Shown here: positions 25,801-38,900 of the stretch, piece by piece | How positions within the stretch are numbered: the first letter of the stretch is position 1 | How the letters are laid out: every line of letters begins with the position of its first letter | NCBI RefSeq assembly: GCF_023856365.1 | Contig: NC_064539.1 | Location: 19,471,019 to 19,535,018 of the forward strand | Length of the DNA stretch: 64,000 nucleotides | From: Brienomyrus brachyistius | Taxonomy: Eukaryota; Chordata; Actinopteri; Osteoglossiformes; Mormyridae | Direction of reading: 5' to 3' | The notes under the pieces: generated by a model | What the model saw: the letters and a program-made list of their open reading frames with translations, nothing else | What the model was told of the DNA's origin: nothing | Databases searched by the model: none | Program-made: the position numbers and the translations under genes

Positions 25801-28800
25801 CACCCATAGTCTTCCTTAAATACCTTGTAATTGTGTAATTAGAAATGTTGTTGTATTGTTTGCAAAATTACTGCTCTAAGTACCTACAGGGGTGCTGCAG
25901 AATAGGCATGGGCTGTACCGTCCAGACACAGCACAATATACGGTATTTTGACAGTATCTTCAAAAGCAACGCTCAGCGGATAATTTCAAAGTACTGCAGT
26001 ACGCTGTAATACCCTGACGCCTCTAAGACCTACGGGAATGTTGAGTGATGGCCTACTGGAGGCAAACATGATCTCTAATGCTGAGTGAATGTTCCCAAGG
26101 TGTGCTCTTCTGCGTGGGGGGTCGAGGTGGCTCTGGAGACCCCTTTCGTAGCATTGAGTGTTACTCCATCACCAAGAACTGTTGGTTCTTTGGGCCGGAG
26201 ATGAACAGCCGGCGTCGTCATGTCGGTGTCATTTCTGTAGGAGGTAAGCATGGGGTAGTGAAGGAGCAAACGATACGCAAAGGCAGTAGTGAACCTGCAG
26301 AGATTTAAGTAATCATTATACTTCTGTTTTATGCTATGGATTAGCGTTTCCCAACCCAGTCCTTGGGGACCCACAGACGGTCCACGCTTTTGCTCCCTCG
26401 CAGCTTCCTGCCAGACAGTCCACATTTTTGCTGGTCTGTCTGCCAGTCCCCAAGGACCGGATTTGGAAACCCTGCTATGGATTATCATATTTCTCGTTTT
26501 AGCCTAATTTTACAGAACATCGCTGTGTTTTTTTTTTTTTTTTTTTTTTTTAATTTATGTTAGGTCTGCTGTTTTACAGTGTCGTATTTGTACATCTCCA
26601 TGTATGCCATCACTTAACTAATTAACGCTGCAAGTTCTGCAATCAAGGGATCTACGTATTTCTTCCCTAGGAAAGGTTTACGCTGTTGGAGGTCATGATG
26701 GAAATGAGCACTTGGGTAACATGGAAGTGTTTGACCCACTTACCAACAAATGGATGATGAAAGCATCCATGAACACAAAAAGGCAAGTCAGGGCACATTT
26801 GAGATCTGCAGTAGTACAGGGAAAATTACGATATTCAGACGTTGGAATTAAATTTAGAAGTACCACTTTTACAATAAGGCGCTCTCTTGCCACTTGTAAA
26901 TGGTAGTAACTCATTAATAAAAGAAAACGGTTACAACTTGTTTTGTACAATTGTATACTAATGATTTACAAAATGTTACTGCCTAATTAATAGCCTGATT
27001 TGAAACTATTCGTGAACCCTTTATAAGGGTCTTATTATAAAGTGATACCAGTTTAGAGGTTTCTGGTGAGTTAGTATTGTGTTGTTTTTCATTAATGTAA
27101 TTTGAACTTGTCTCTGTCTTGTATGAAGGAGGGGAATTGCCCTTGCTGCTCTGGGGGGTCCCATCTATGCCATCGGTGGCCTGGATGACAATTCGTGTTT
27201 CAACGACGTTGAGCGCTATGACGTTGATGCGGATCGATGGAGTGCAGTGGCCCCCATGAACACCCCCCGTGGAGGGGTGGGCTCTGTAGCCCTGGGGGTA
27301 TGTCCCCTGCGAAACTCACTGGCAGTTTATTTTTGTTTATGATCTCTACATTTGAGGAATGTCTCCAAATTGTCTTTGACTGGGCACGAAAAATTGTTCT
27401 ATTAGACTTAATTTTAACAGGATTATTGTGTTTGTATCGAATGACAGTTAAAATGTTTTTCCTTTCCTACCACCATCCAGAATTGCGTAAACTTCTGAGA
27501 TGTAGTTATCAGTGATGCACACAAAATTTGTGCATGAAGTGCAGTACTCCTGGATCTTATGTGCTTAATTGGTTCCACAACCCACCGCGATATCCAAAAC
27601 CAGGGCGTACATTCAGCGCCCTTATATAGGGCGTTTGTGGCAGATGTTTCGTCAGGAATTGGAAGCCCTAAGAGTTCGTATCAATTGTTGGCAGAGCCAT
27701 GTATACGCAGTGGGAGGCAATGATGGCGTAGCTTCACTCTCCAGTGTGGAGAGGTTCGACCCCCATTTGAACAAGTGGACAGAGGTGAAGGAGATGGGTC
27801 AGAGGCGCGCGGGGAACGGTGTCAGCGAGCTCAACGGCTGCCTCTATGTCGTGGGTGAGATTTCTGCGCTCCTAACAGGTCGATACACTGCTTCTTGTGT
27901 GCCTGCGACAGTGCTGTCACCTGCTATCAGTTTGTTTGGAATAATTTAGATCATAATCGCCTGTAAGTATACAGCTACCTGTCAGCCAGTTGTCTAAACT
28001 GACTGTTGATCCCTATGCACATATAAAATATGAGTTACACATTCTGGGAAAACTTGCAAATATGTTACCAATTATGAAGTGTAAGCAACATTTCTTAATT
28101 GCATCCACCAGGTCTATTATACAGCTCTAAACTATATTGTTGGATTGTTTCATTTGCACGATATGATAAAAGTTAAGTAGCTGTGTGTTTTAGGCTTCTT
28201 GTACTAACTAAATAAAATGGAAAACATTTGTGACATATTCACATTTTAGTTATGCTATTAAGGTTAGAAACAATTGAAGATATTAATAATCCTGACAATG
28301 ATCTTCCTGAAATCTGAAACATGCATCATTGCCCTCCAGTGAATCTGGCAAAGCAAATTGTCTATAATAGTTTTGGTAAAATGTGATATTAAAACTTCCA
28401 TGTATTACCAGGGTCAAGGGATTAGCAATTAATTAGTGTGTTGGGTTCTATGACTTCTTTAAAAAAAAAAAATAATAAAATTGTTCAATACCAATGTCTT
28501 ATTGATGTGGTAATCTCGATCTTCCTTCGTTTGCTCTAGGGGGTTTTGACGATAACTCTCCTTTGAGTTCGGTGGAGTGCTTCGACCCTCGAATGCATCG
28601 CTGGGATTATGTGTCTGAGCTGACCACCCCCCGAGGCGGTGTTGGTGTGGCCACAGTCATGGGCCGTGTCTTTGCAGTAGGGGGACACAACGGCAACATT
28701 TACCTCAACACTGTGGAGGCCTATGACCCACGCATGAACAGGTCAGGCTGATGGAATCCTTTCGGTCACTCTACTTCATGTCTTTATTGGTTGCTATTAA

Positions 28801-29120
28801 ACTCAAGATGATAAAGGCTTTACGTTTTAGGGGATTTAAAAAAAAAATTCCATTAGGTTCTATAAATTAAAGGTTATGAGGTCAGCTTGAAGTAGATGCA
28901 ATTGCTTGGTAAAAGTTGTCTAGGTGATATTAGAACTTCATGTATCAGACAGACTATAAATATTGTTTCATCGTGTTTTGTGTTGTTTTTCTTCAGATGG
29001 GAGCTGGTGGGATCTGTGTCACACTGCCGTGCCGGTTCTGGGGTAGCCGTGTGCGCTGCTCACATCAGCCAGATTCGGGATGTCGGCCAGGGTTCCAGCA
29101 ATGTGGTGGACTGCATGTGA
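22851..29120 (+). CDS. klhl8: Kelch-like protein 8, complete
   Basis: KLHL8 is a BTB-BACK-Kelch adaptor that recruits substrates to CUL3 ubiquitin ligases. Coding exons: 22851-23045, 23478-24026, 24542-24728, 26100-26243, 26671-26782, 27129-27297, 27695-27854, 28540-28741 and 28997-29120. They total 1842 nt (613 residues plus stop), close to the family's roughly 620. The first ATG after the acceptor has G at -3 and G at +4. The BTB domain spans about residues 45-150 (ELCDVTLKVG, then GSKLIPCHKLVLACV), the BACK domain about 155-260, and the Kelch repeats about 311-600. Recurrent motifs include VYAVGGHDGNEHLG, IYAIGGLDDN, VYAVGGNDG, LYVVGGFDDNS and VFAVGGHNGN. The C-terminus ends in NVVDCM, as in other vertebrates. 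All phases match. The intron after 26782 has a GC donor (AG|GCAAGT). Sequence identity to KLHL8 is unmistakable. Confidence 0.97.
25083..25325 (+). repeat. Dispersed repeat fragment in KLHL8 intron
   Basis: The block starts with 'ttcaattcagttcattttt' and 'atggcactttttcgtaaca', includes 'ccccaaagcacttgacac', and ends with 'ctcctgattaaggag' and 'ccttctgggggtccgagg'. This layout is typical of a widespread teleost interspersed repeat. No ORF is present. Confidence 0.5.
26342..26474. mobile_element. hAT-type MITE, family A copy 2 (KLHL8 intron)
   Basis: This 133-bp copy of the family A element has inverted ends (TAGCGTTTCCCAACCCAG and the complement of GGATTTGGAAACCCTG). It is flanked by a perfect 8-bp duplication CTATGGAT at 26334-26341 and 26475-26482. 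It lies about 100 bases after the fourth KLHL8 coding exon. Confidence 0.85.
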
Positions 29121-31125
29121 ACTGTTCCTTGGAGGGGGGGCGGAGCTTGTGTGTAACAGCTGGACCTGGCAGCAACAACGCTGTCATCCAGCCGCTCAAC
29201 ACACCCTTCACAGAATTTATTATGTAACGTTTTATTTATTTTTTTTCTCGTTTTGGGTGTTTGCTTCAGGTTTCAGGTCGTGCCGCACAATCCTTAGTAG
29301 CAGTGTAACTTCAGTAGTGCTAATAACCTGTGTTTCCTGGTGAAGCAAATGTGATAGATTACCATGTCTTCAGAATAGCCCTCGAACAGTCTTCGAAATG
29401 GTGGCATTTGAAATAGTGAAACAGCAGGTTTTAATAAAGACGGGGACCACGTCAACATTGCAGAGGCCTCGTGGTTGGCTTGTCGTGGCAATATCCGTAT
29501 GATGATTATTAGTTACCAGCTTCAGCTGGACTCAAATGACAGTCAGATGCAGTAGTGTCATAATGTTAAGTTGTCTATTACAAGTTCTCGATTTTTTTTT
29601 TTTTTTTTTTTTTGAATGTGTCAGTGTTCATATGATTATCAAATGTAACAGATTTTTTCTTTGAAGAACTGTTAAGTGGAGTTTGCGCTTTGCGAGTGAA
29701 CAATCATTCTTAATCTGAGTCTGATATTAGAAACAGGCAAAAGTCAATGTACTGTACACAAGATGCATATAGGATGTTCCATTTTTTAATTGACTAGAAT
29801 TATCTTGCACTAGAGATTTGTTTACTGTTTTAGTGAATGGAGTTTTGTATTTGCGATGACGCCACTATCTTTGCCTGTTGGGTTAATATAAAGTTCTGTG
29901 CTGAGCTTTCCCCCGGCCCCCCCAATGATTTAAAGAAATGTTTCAGATGTATTTTAATGTGTTTTGTTTAATCTTTATCTATCTTTGAAGTGTTCTCGTC
30001 ATTGGAATTTGTCATGCTGTTTGCCTAATTAGAATGGGGTAATATTTTTGTCTGCAGAATAGTTTATTGTTATGTTGAAACTTTAGAGGTCTAACTTGCT
30101 TTTTGGGTTTTGTATTGTTGTGCATTTGCTTAGTTTTCCTCACCATTTGCTTGTGAAATAGGCAGGTTGTTAGGTCTTTCTATAGAAATTGAATATTTTA
30201 TTATCCCTGGCAGTATACACTAAAACTAAACAAATTACTTGACTAAAGACATTACAGCATTTATATTTGTGTAACAAATGTATTTTTGTATTTGCTGCTT
30301 AGGGAATAACTGCTGGCATCCTTGTGTGCTGTGCTGTGTGGTTAATTTCAGTTTTGTTTACCTCTGTAGCATGAACGTTTTGTTGTACATGTTAGGATTT
30401 GACTGAATATTTTATGTACAAATAAGTGTGTAAAAGGATTTGCATACTAATACACAGGCCTTGTCAGACTTGACGCAATTCATGTCATGTACTGGGGGGG
30501 GGCTTTACCTACTGAACCGTGGTAATAACAGCATTAATAAGGACATTCACTAGATTTAAGAACATTTTTCTCACTATTGTAGTTTTGCACTTCCTGCAGC
30601 TGTGAAACTTTTGATATGTGACTAATCACATTCTCTGTTGCTCTGACTAGCTGTCGACACAATCGGTGATCCCATGTTAGGCTTGAGTTCCCCTTAGACC
30701 ATCATAGTTTGAATATCCTTTGTGTTGCATGCCTGTGTAAGGGACATGAGATGCAACAGTGATTAAAAATCGCATTCAGAACACAAGATCAGGGTTTATG
30801 TTTTCCTTTTATTTTTGGTTCTGTTGTATTTATTACCAGCAGTTGTATTAAAAATAAACTTCTGTGCTGAGCAGTTGGGCTCTTTGATGTTATTAAAGCT
30901 ATTTTACCTTTTAGGTCAACCAACTGTGCATATGCAAGTACATTTTTTTTTTCCCAGCTGATAAGTGTTTACTTTTATTGTTGTATTAAATATGTAGCTA
31001 ACACAGGTAAAAGTTAGCCTGAACCAGGTTAAAAAGTAACACTGTAGTAGGGTATTTGTTGTATAAGTTTACAATCTCTAAATATGCAGAACTGTAAAAT
31101 GAATAAAAGTAGCAGTTTTTGAACT
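29121..31125 (+). other. klhl8: KLHL8 3' UTR
   Basis: About 2 kb of non-coding DNA follows the KLHL8 stop. AATAAA signals occur at 30853-30858 and 31102-31107, and the latter is followed by T/G-rich DNA. A T-homopolymer lies near 29592-29613. No competing gene is visible, so a long 3' UTR is the simplest reading. Confidence 0.55.
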
Positions 31126-31189
31126 TTGGCTCCATTTAGGTTTTATTCTGAAGAGAAACGTTTCCATTACATATGTATGTGAAATGGTT

Positions 31190-31468
31190 GAGGTGGTGTT
31201 GAGGTTAACACTGTCGCCTCACAGAAGATTGGGGTTTGAGTCTCTGTCCTGTCTCCTCGTGTTGTCGTGGAATTTATGGTTTCCCCCCTCAGTCGAAAAA
31301 CCTACTACGGTAAACTGGAGTTACCAAATTGCCTGAGGCTGTGCCCTGTGATTGGTTGGTGCCCCATCTTGGGTTATTCCCTACCTTGCGCCAATAGCTT
31401 CCACGATAGTGTCCGGACCCCCACAGCACTACATAGGATAAGTGGGCACAGAAGATGGATGGATGTGA
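31190..31468 (+). repeat. SINE-like interspersed repeat, forward copy
   Basis: The order of motifs matches a common teleost repeat: 'ggttaacactgtcgcctcac' head, 'ggggtttgagtctctg' B-box-like segment, 'taaactggagttaccaaatt', 'gccctgtgattggttgg', and an 'agatggatgga' end. It forms an inverted pair with the copy at 31576-31930. Confidence 0.7.
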
Positions 31469-31575
31469 AATAAATAGATTTCTAATATTTTATTTTTACA
31501 ATACTGCTTTTCCACAACACTCCATATCTGTAGACAAAAGTGATGCAAATGTATCACCTATGCAAAAGCACGAAA

Positions 31576-31930
31576 CATCCATCCATTTTCCAAACCGCTT
31601 ATCCTACTGGGTCGCAGGGGGTCCAGAGCCTATCCCGGAAGCAATGGGCACGAGGCAGGAAACAACCCAGGATGGGGGGCCAGCCCATCACAGGGCACAC
31701 ACACACACACCATTCACTCTCACATACATTCCTATGGGCAATTTAGCAACTCCAATTAGCCTCAGCATGTTTTTGGACTGTGGGGGGAAACCGGAGTACC
31801 CTTAGGAAACCCCACGACGACATGGGGAGAACATGCAAACTCTACACACATGTGACCCAGGCAGAGACTCAAACCCAGGTCCTAGAGGTGTGAGGCAACA
31901 GTGCTAACCACTGCACCACCATGCTGCCCC
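31576..31930 (-). repeat. SINE-like interspersed repeat, reverse copy
   Basis: This is a fuller copy of the same repeat in opposite orientation. It starts 'catccatccattttccaaac', then 'cgcttatcctactgggtcgc', an (AC)n run, 'caattagcctcagcatg', and ends in the complement of the tRNA-like head ('gtgctaaccactgcaccacc'). Only about 107 bases separate it from the forward copy, so transcripts across both could fold back. Confidence 0.75.
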
Positions 31931-32600
31931 AAACAAGAAACAAATTCACTTTTTTAACAAAGGAAATTAACTAAGATGCCAATTCCTACTGAGGAAACCA
32001 AACTTATGTTAGTAACCCTGTGCCCTAATAGCTAGTGTTTCCCCCATTGGCTGAAATAACCTCAGTGAGACGTTTCCTATAACCATCTCTCAATCTCTGA
32101 CATCAGGTGGCAGAAAGTTCTCCCCGCTCTCCAATGCAAAATTCCTTAAGCTGTGTGACGTTTGAAGGGTTTCTTGCATGCACCGCCCGCTTCAAATCAC
32201 CCCACAGCATCGCAGCTGGGTGAGAGCATCTCTGAGACAGCAAGGCTTGCGGGGTGCTCAGTGTGGGGAAGTAACTCTCAAAGGTAATCCATTACGGAAA
32301 AGTTTAGGTCCAGAAAGTACAAATCCAGACCAAGGTTTTGTTTCAGCCAGATGAATACTCTGTCTCTTGCTGTTTCAGAGATGCTCTCACCCAGTTTTCT
32401 AACAATAATGATTCGGCCCTTGTCGGAGTCATCTGTATTTCTTCTGTATTCAACATGTCGACTCTGGGTTTCAGATGTTAGCTTACTGTTATATATCCCA
32501 GGCAATGACACGCACTGTGTCTACGAGATGGTCATCATTAATCACTTCACACGGGGGTGGTCATAATGTTTTGGTTTGGCATATTGATACACTTGTCTGG
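31931..32600. repeat. Degenerate DNA-transposon sequence upstream of the receptor gene
   Basis: The block contains motifs common to old teleost DNA transposons, such as 'tttcttgcatgcaccgcccg' and 'caaatcaccccacagcatc'. It has an internal inverted repeat: 'gggtgagagcatctctgaga' at about 32219, mirrored at about 32375-32395. Part of it matches one arm of the element at 57417-57581 in reverse ('aggtccagaaagta'). It appears to be a mosaic with no intact ORF. Confidence 0.5.
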
Positions 32601-32915
32601 TTTGCGTTTGACACAGTATAGTCTAATCCGATCTCTGGCTATTCATTACAACATATTATACATCCCTGTGGACACAATTATGACCTTGAACTAACTGCCT
32701 GGTGTTGATGAGAACTTTTTTTTCCAGGTAATTTCGACAAGTGCCTTACACTTTAACCACTGTCAATCTTTGTACCTTTGACCATTTAAGAAAAGTAAGC
32801 AGGGCTCATTCTCCTTCTCAGAATCATCTGGAGCAGCAGGGTGAGCAGATGCACCTAGCGCATCCCAGGTGGCTAGCTTTGGAGATCATGTGTGCACCTT
32901 GCTCTTAAGGAGAAG

Positions 32916-32976
32916 ATGGACAAAAGACAGAGGATGCTGCTCCTGCTTTTAATCGTTTGTGGCTTTTTCGGTTCTG
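32916..32976 (+). other. Signal peptide exon of the multi-lectin receptor
   Basis: The start ATG has A at -3 and G at +4. It encodes MDKRQR followed by a leucine-rich core (MLLLLL then IVCGFFGSG), a classic cleavable signal sequence of about 20 residues. The exon ends in phase 1, as is usual before secreted modules. No ricin-type or fibronectin type II module is seen between this exon and the first lectin domain. Confidence 0.85.
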
Positions 32977-35900
32977 GTAAGCTTCACAAATTCTTGGAAA
33001 GGTGTGGCCTTTGATGTGAATATTACTGAAGTATCTTTATAAACTGCAGAATTCCAAGCTGGCATTATTTTTTTTTTTTTTGCATTTCTTGATAGGATTA
33101 AAATACTTTCATGCTACTTTTTGTTGTAATGTTATGACCATAGCAGAGAGTCATCAGTATCTATGAACCTGTTGCAAGGTGGCAGTAACCTTTTACTAAG
33201 TTGGGGGATTCAGCTCTGCCTTATTTGTCTGTATTTAACGTTTGAATGGGTTTCCTCCAGAGGCGGGTCCACTCTCACTGTTCTCGGACACTTAAAAGAA
33301 TCTCGCACTGTACTTCCTGGGATGGACATGCTTGATTCTCCTTAGATCAGCATTATAAAAGCTGGAGTGAAACCTTTGAGACATTTTTAGATGCTATAAT
33401 AGTGTCATAAGATACAACAGCTTTTTATGTCACATGTGACAAGTCTGCATGATGTTTGATGTGTGAAAGCAATTGAGGTGAATCATAAATTTCATGGCAG
33501 TTAAATTACCTTCACATTACGTGAATGTGAACTTTGTTGAAAACAAGTATTTTGTGCTTATTCTAATGTTTGTGAATAAACCTTCCCCATGCGCAAAAGT
33601 TGTTAAATTTTCTAAGTTGTAAATGATGAGAATGACAATATTGTAAAACGGTTTTATCATGCCATCTTCACCCTTCGTTTGTACAGCGTTTCCTCAGTGT
33701 GATCCAGGCTGGCGACCATATGAAGAAAGATGCTACTTTTTTTCTGTTGATACGAAATCCTGGAGTGACGCGCAGGCAGACTGCGAGGGAAAGGGGAGCA
33801 ACTTAATGAGCATCCTGGACATTAATGAGAGGGTAGGAGACACCATCTATACCCCCAGTATATCTAGAGGTCTTAGAATACGCCGCTTGAATTCAAAATT
33901 GTGCATCCTGACACAATGTGTTCATTATTGAACAATTGACAAGTCATTGTAAGTAAACCTCTGGAACTAGGAGGTCATACCATGTACTCCAGTCACACCA
34001 GTAGGTCCCTCTTGGCAGATTTTGTCGACCAGGGGAGAGGAATTTGGGGGGGGGGGGGGCTCATTAGCATCCTTCTCATTAGTCTTAGTGCTTCTTACAG
34101 CCACGTGCACCAATGTCAGAGCTGTTACTTTTAAAGTTATTATTACAACTTTAAAAAGCTGTAATTGAAGTGATGATGTCAGCTGTGGCCTTTCTCCTGT
34201 CCCTCTAGACATGGGTACGGACTCAAGTTGGGATGGACATCTACTGGATTGGGCTAAATGACATCGTTTCCGAGGGTCTGTGGGAGTGGAGTGACGGCAG
34301 TGTCTACTATCCCTATCTAGCGTAAGTAACGCAGAAATGCAGAAGTAAGACCACTAGCTAACTACATTGGTCTTTAGATACTATCATACAGACAACGAAA
34401 TATTTTGTGATTGACCCGTTTTTTTTAAACTAGAAGCCGAAAGTCTTTTTGACATAGAAATCTTATATAGGTATTGGAGACCAGGGCAGCCGGACAACTG
34501 GGGCGACGATGAGGACTGTGCTCAAATAATTGGGTCAAACAATGGCCAGTGGAATGATGAGCCATGCAGTGTCAGACGGCGGTACATCTGCAAGCGGCTC
34601 AATCGTATGTTGCAATCCCAACCCTTCCAGAAGATGGCGACTTAAGTTACATGATAACGGGAGATACACCAATGAATGAATTTTGTGTTAACTGTCCTTA
34701 ACAAGAATTCTCTTCATCTTAGCAAACCCACCGGTAACCTGTGACACGACCCACGGATGGCATCAGTTTGCTTCTAGTTGTTACAAGTTGAAACATTCCA
34801 GGGAGAGCTGGGCGTCAGCAAGGCTCGAGTGTCTGAAAGAAGGAGGGGACCTCGTGTCCATCCTGTCTGCCGAGGAGGAGCAGTATGTGACCAGCCGTTT
34901 GGATCCCAGCCGCTTTGACCTTTGGATTGGCTTCTCAACTATGGTAATAGTTTCATGACTATTCAATAAAGACAGTATTACTGGAATCTTTCACAAGTCA
35001 TCAGTGGACATGGTTTTACTGATGAATGCAGTATTATTGCAGTATGCGCTGTTAAGTTATTATTAGCATATGTCTAACTCCTAATTTAAGGTATTAAATC
35101 GATTTTCATGTGTTAATTTCATGTGCTAATTTTTTTTTAGCTGCAGCATCCTTTGTTTGCAGTCATGCAAAGTAATATTTTGAATGATACTTATCACAGA
35201 ATGCGAGAAATCATAACTATAATGGTCCTATAATAATAGTAAAAACTCTTGTATACCAATGTTACAGAATTGTACTGCAGTATCATGTGCTGTTCAGCCT
35301 GGCAATGAACGATTTCATTGGTCGGATGCTTTGTCATCTACCTATCACAACTGGGGAGACAACGAGCCCAACCTCGGGTAAGACTCGAAAGCTGTAAAAA
35401 TGAAACTGCACGTTAATGCTACATGCTAATGCTAATGACGATCGTCTGCTTCGTTTGCTTCATAAAAGCGATAAACAGAATGGAATATGTACAGCCGTCA
35501 TCAAGGAAGCGGGACAGGAATTTGGGAAGTGGCGGGCTCATGTGTGCCGTGCAGAGCGTCCCTATATGTGTAAAAGGGGACTGAATAGTAAGTTCACTAC
35601 AGTAGCAATTCGTTTGGATTCCTCTGTGAGAACTGTTTGAGAAATTTGTACGAAGCAAATGAATTTGGTTTAAAAACTATAAACTTAATACTTAATTTTC
35701 TAGCTTAAATTATCTGGAATTGTGTATTATTAGAAATTAATTATTAAAATGCTCTTTTATTTTTCCTGTAAAGCATTGTTTCCCAATCCGGTCCTTGGAG
35801 ATGCACAGATGGTCCATGTTTTTGCTCCCTCCCAGCTGCCTGCCAGACAGTCCACATTTTTGCATGGACTGTCTACGGGTCCCCCTGGACCGGATTGGGA

Positions 35901-38900
35901 AACAGTGCTCTGAAGAATCCAAACTGCTGCTAGGGAATGAAGGTTTTCGGTTGCCCTTTTCATTTCAGCCATATGTCCTGAGGGATGGCTGAGCTTCAGT
36001 GGTAATTGTTACTGGGTGGTCAGTAATTATGGTTTACTGACCAGCTGGCATGAAGCTCAGACTAAGTGCTCAAGCTATGGGGCAAACCTAGTCACTATTC
36101 AAAGGTAAGAATGGGCATTTTTAAAACAAATGGTGACATTCACACAAGTGAATTATGTTAAAATCTTAATATAAGTTCGTATTAGTGATTTACAAAATAA
36201 TGCTTCATGAACCATTTGCTGTATTTTTTGACCCCACTAGATGGTGCTCTTGGCTCATTTGGGGCATGTTTTGTGGACAGACCCATCTAGTGGAGTCAAA
36301 AAATGCAAATGGTTCACGAAGAAGTATTTTGTCCGTCATTAGTAACGTGATTTAAATTTTTTAAGAGTTTATATCACTGCATACAAAAATCTGTGTAGAT
36401 ATGTTTTGGTGACTTTTAAAGCAATATTTATACATGGCACTTTTGGTTTTCTAAACCTTCTCTAACGATAATCTATTATATTTCTATCAGTGAATCTGAA
36501 CAGTATTTTATCAATGCTCAGCTACCCGATATCCATCTAACCGATGTGCCTGATATCTGGATTGGGGTCTCAGGTAAAGATTTAAAGTTTTACACACAAT
36601 ATATGCAATTTCCAACACCATAATTCAAATCTATTATCAATTGTATAAGACACCAAGGTTGGGGCCATTCCGGAATGCATTCATCAATTCCAAATCCAAA
36701 TTCCAAATTCCAAAGAAATGGAACTTGCGCTGGAATTTAAATCTCCCTGAAATTCAAATTCAATTCCAATTCTGTTCCCCATATTTTCCCAATCCCAACT
36801 CCAGTTCCATTTTCTGATTTGGATTGAAATTGGTGGATATATTCCGGAATGGCCCCAACCCTGTAAAACACCTGATGAAAGAAAACAAAATTGCTTATTC
36901 CTGCGGTTCTGTATGGAGGGCCCAATGGTGATATGATTACTCTGCTGGCTGCAAGATTTTAACCCATCACCTTCTAGTCATGAGCACCGATCCCAGCATA
37001 CTGAGCTATACACCACCAATTCCTGTCCCTGGTTTGTGTGTGTGGACCATGCATGGTAACCCAGTGTTCTTGTAATTTTTTAGTGGGTTCTCTGTTTCCA
37101 CCAACAATCCAAAGACGTTTAAATTAGGCAAACTAGTGTATCTCAATTTCTAATAGTATACGCCTTACGATGTGCTAGCATAGCAGACCCACACCCTCTG
37201 CTTTCTGGGCTAGGCTGCAAGCTCAGTCTGATTCTGCATTGGTCATGCGTTTAAGGAAAACGGATTGTCAATAGTGATGGTCAAAGCAATGACACATGAA
37301 CCATGTGTGGTAAATCTTAACCCCAATAGATGGCGCTCTTGGCTTGCTTTGAGGCATGCTTTGAACCCTTTTTTGAACAGACAGCACCACCTAGTGGGGT
37401 CAGAAAATACCACAAATGAGCCCTGAAGTGTCATTTTTGTAATCACTTGTTGCGATATTGTTTATCTTATTAGACAAGGATCATGATGGCAGCTTCACCT
37501 GGGTGGACAAAACTCCAGTCACCTTTTCAAACTGGAAACCTGAGTTTCCCAAGGACACAAAGGGTCTTTGGGACTGTGGTCAGATCTTCACAGGTTAGAA
37601 CAGAATGTTCCGCCAGGGCCGTGCCACCAGTTCCCTGTCTCACACACATTTTATTCAACACCAGTATAGAGTCAGTTTGAAAACAGTTTTCTTATCCTAA
37701 ACCAGGCAATTACAATGGAAAGTGGGAAACTACTAACTGCTTTAAAAATCTGGGTTATATCTGTAAAATGGCCGGAGGACAAAATACGAAACCAACTGCG
37801 GCTCCAGGTAAGATGTATATGAATTCATCTTAAATTTATACCATAACCTTTACTGAGCGGCTTGGAATCAGGGCCCTTGTCCATATGAGGTCAAACAATA
37901 ATTCCGTTTCACAATTAATTCAACCTTTACAGCTGTGTGTCACTCAGAATGCTATCATGGATCCAGTTCTTGTATGCCAAGTAATAAGGAAAACCCCTTT
38001 GTTACCATGAAAATGTATGGATGTGTAATACTCACATTTAAAATGACAAATAATGGCAGATTATTGCAGTTTATACTAAGATACTTTGCTGTTAATCTGA
38101 TTAATCTTTCATCATTTTCGGGCCAGAGTCCCATTGTGACGTAGGATACCTTCTCTTCGGAGACTTTTGCTACCACTTCGAGGATGAATTCGTGAAGACG
38201 TGGCAAGACGCTGAAACATATTGTGCCAATCAAAATGGACATCTGGCCAGCTTCCATTCTGAAGAGGAAGTCAGCTTTTTGAGTGGTAAGTTCCAGAATC
38301 TTAATTAAAGAAAACAGTAAGTACTCCAGACTCACCAAAGTCAGATATTCTGAGATACACCCTTGTGTTTGAAATAATACATTGAGTCAACAGAATAGTA
38401 ATATTCATTGATCCTTGTGAGAAATCGTCTTTTCAAACCAGTGGCCTTCCGATCACAGACATAATCTTATCCCTCTGAGCTACACATTGGATTGTACCAA
38501 CTGTCAAAAGAGCAAATATTCTGTTCTTATCAACTTATTTTGCCGTTTGCCCTCAGCTCATATGACAAGATCCTCATGGCTCGGCCTGAACGACATACAG
38601 ACGGAAGGACATTATGTTTGGACTGATGGAACACCAGCAGTAAGTCATGATGTTGCCGTGTCTTTAAGTGGCTAGGTGATGTCCTCTACAGCAGTGTTTC
38701 TCAACCTGCTCCTTGGGGACCCCCAGCCAGTCCACCTTTTTGCTCCCTGTGGACCGTCTGGCAGGGAGCTGGGAGGAAGCAAAAACATGGACCGTCTGGG
38801 GGGTCCCCGAGGACCGGGTTGAGAAACACAGATTTACACTGAATCGTTTGGTCCCACAGCTGTTGTTCTTCATTGAGATCTGGTGACTGGGTAGCCCCAT

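Larger units (their letters stand above)
35969..37807 (+). other. C-type lectin domain 3 (no sugar-binding motif)
   Basis: Four exons, about residues 302-448. The fold residues are present ([28 protein letters not shown]), but neither EPN nor QPD is present: the site reads KPEFPKD. WND is replaced by WETTNC. It is probably structural or binds a non-sugar ligand. A short Thr/Pro linker follows. Confidence 0.8.

Noticed and set aside
26075..26488. 137-codon minus-strand open frame
   Set aside because: It overlaps a KLHL8 Kelch exon and a MITE; its composition and position show it is a chance frame.
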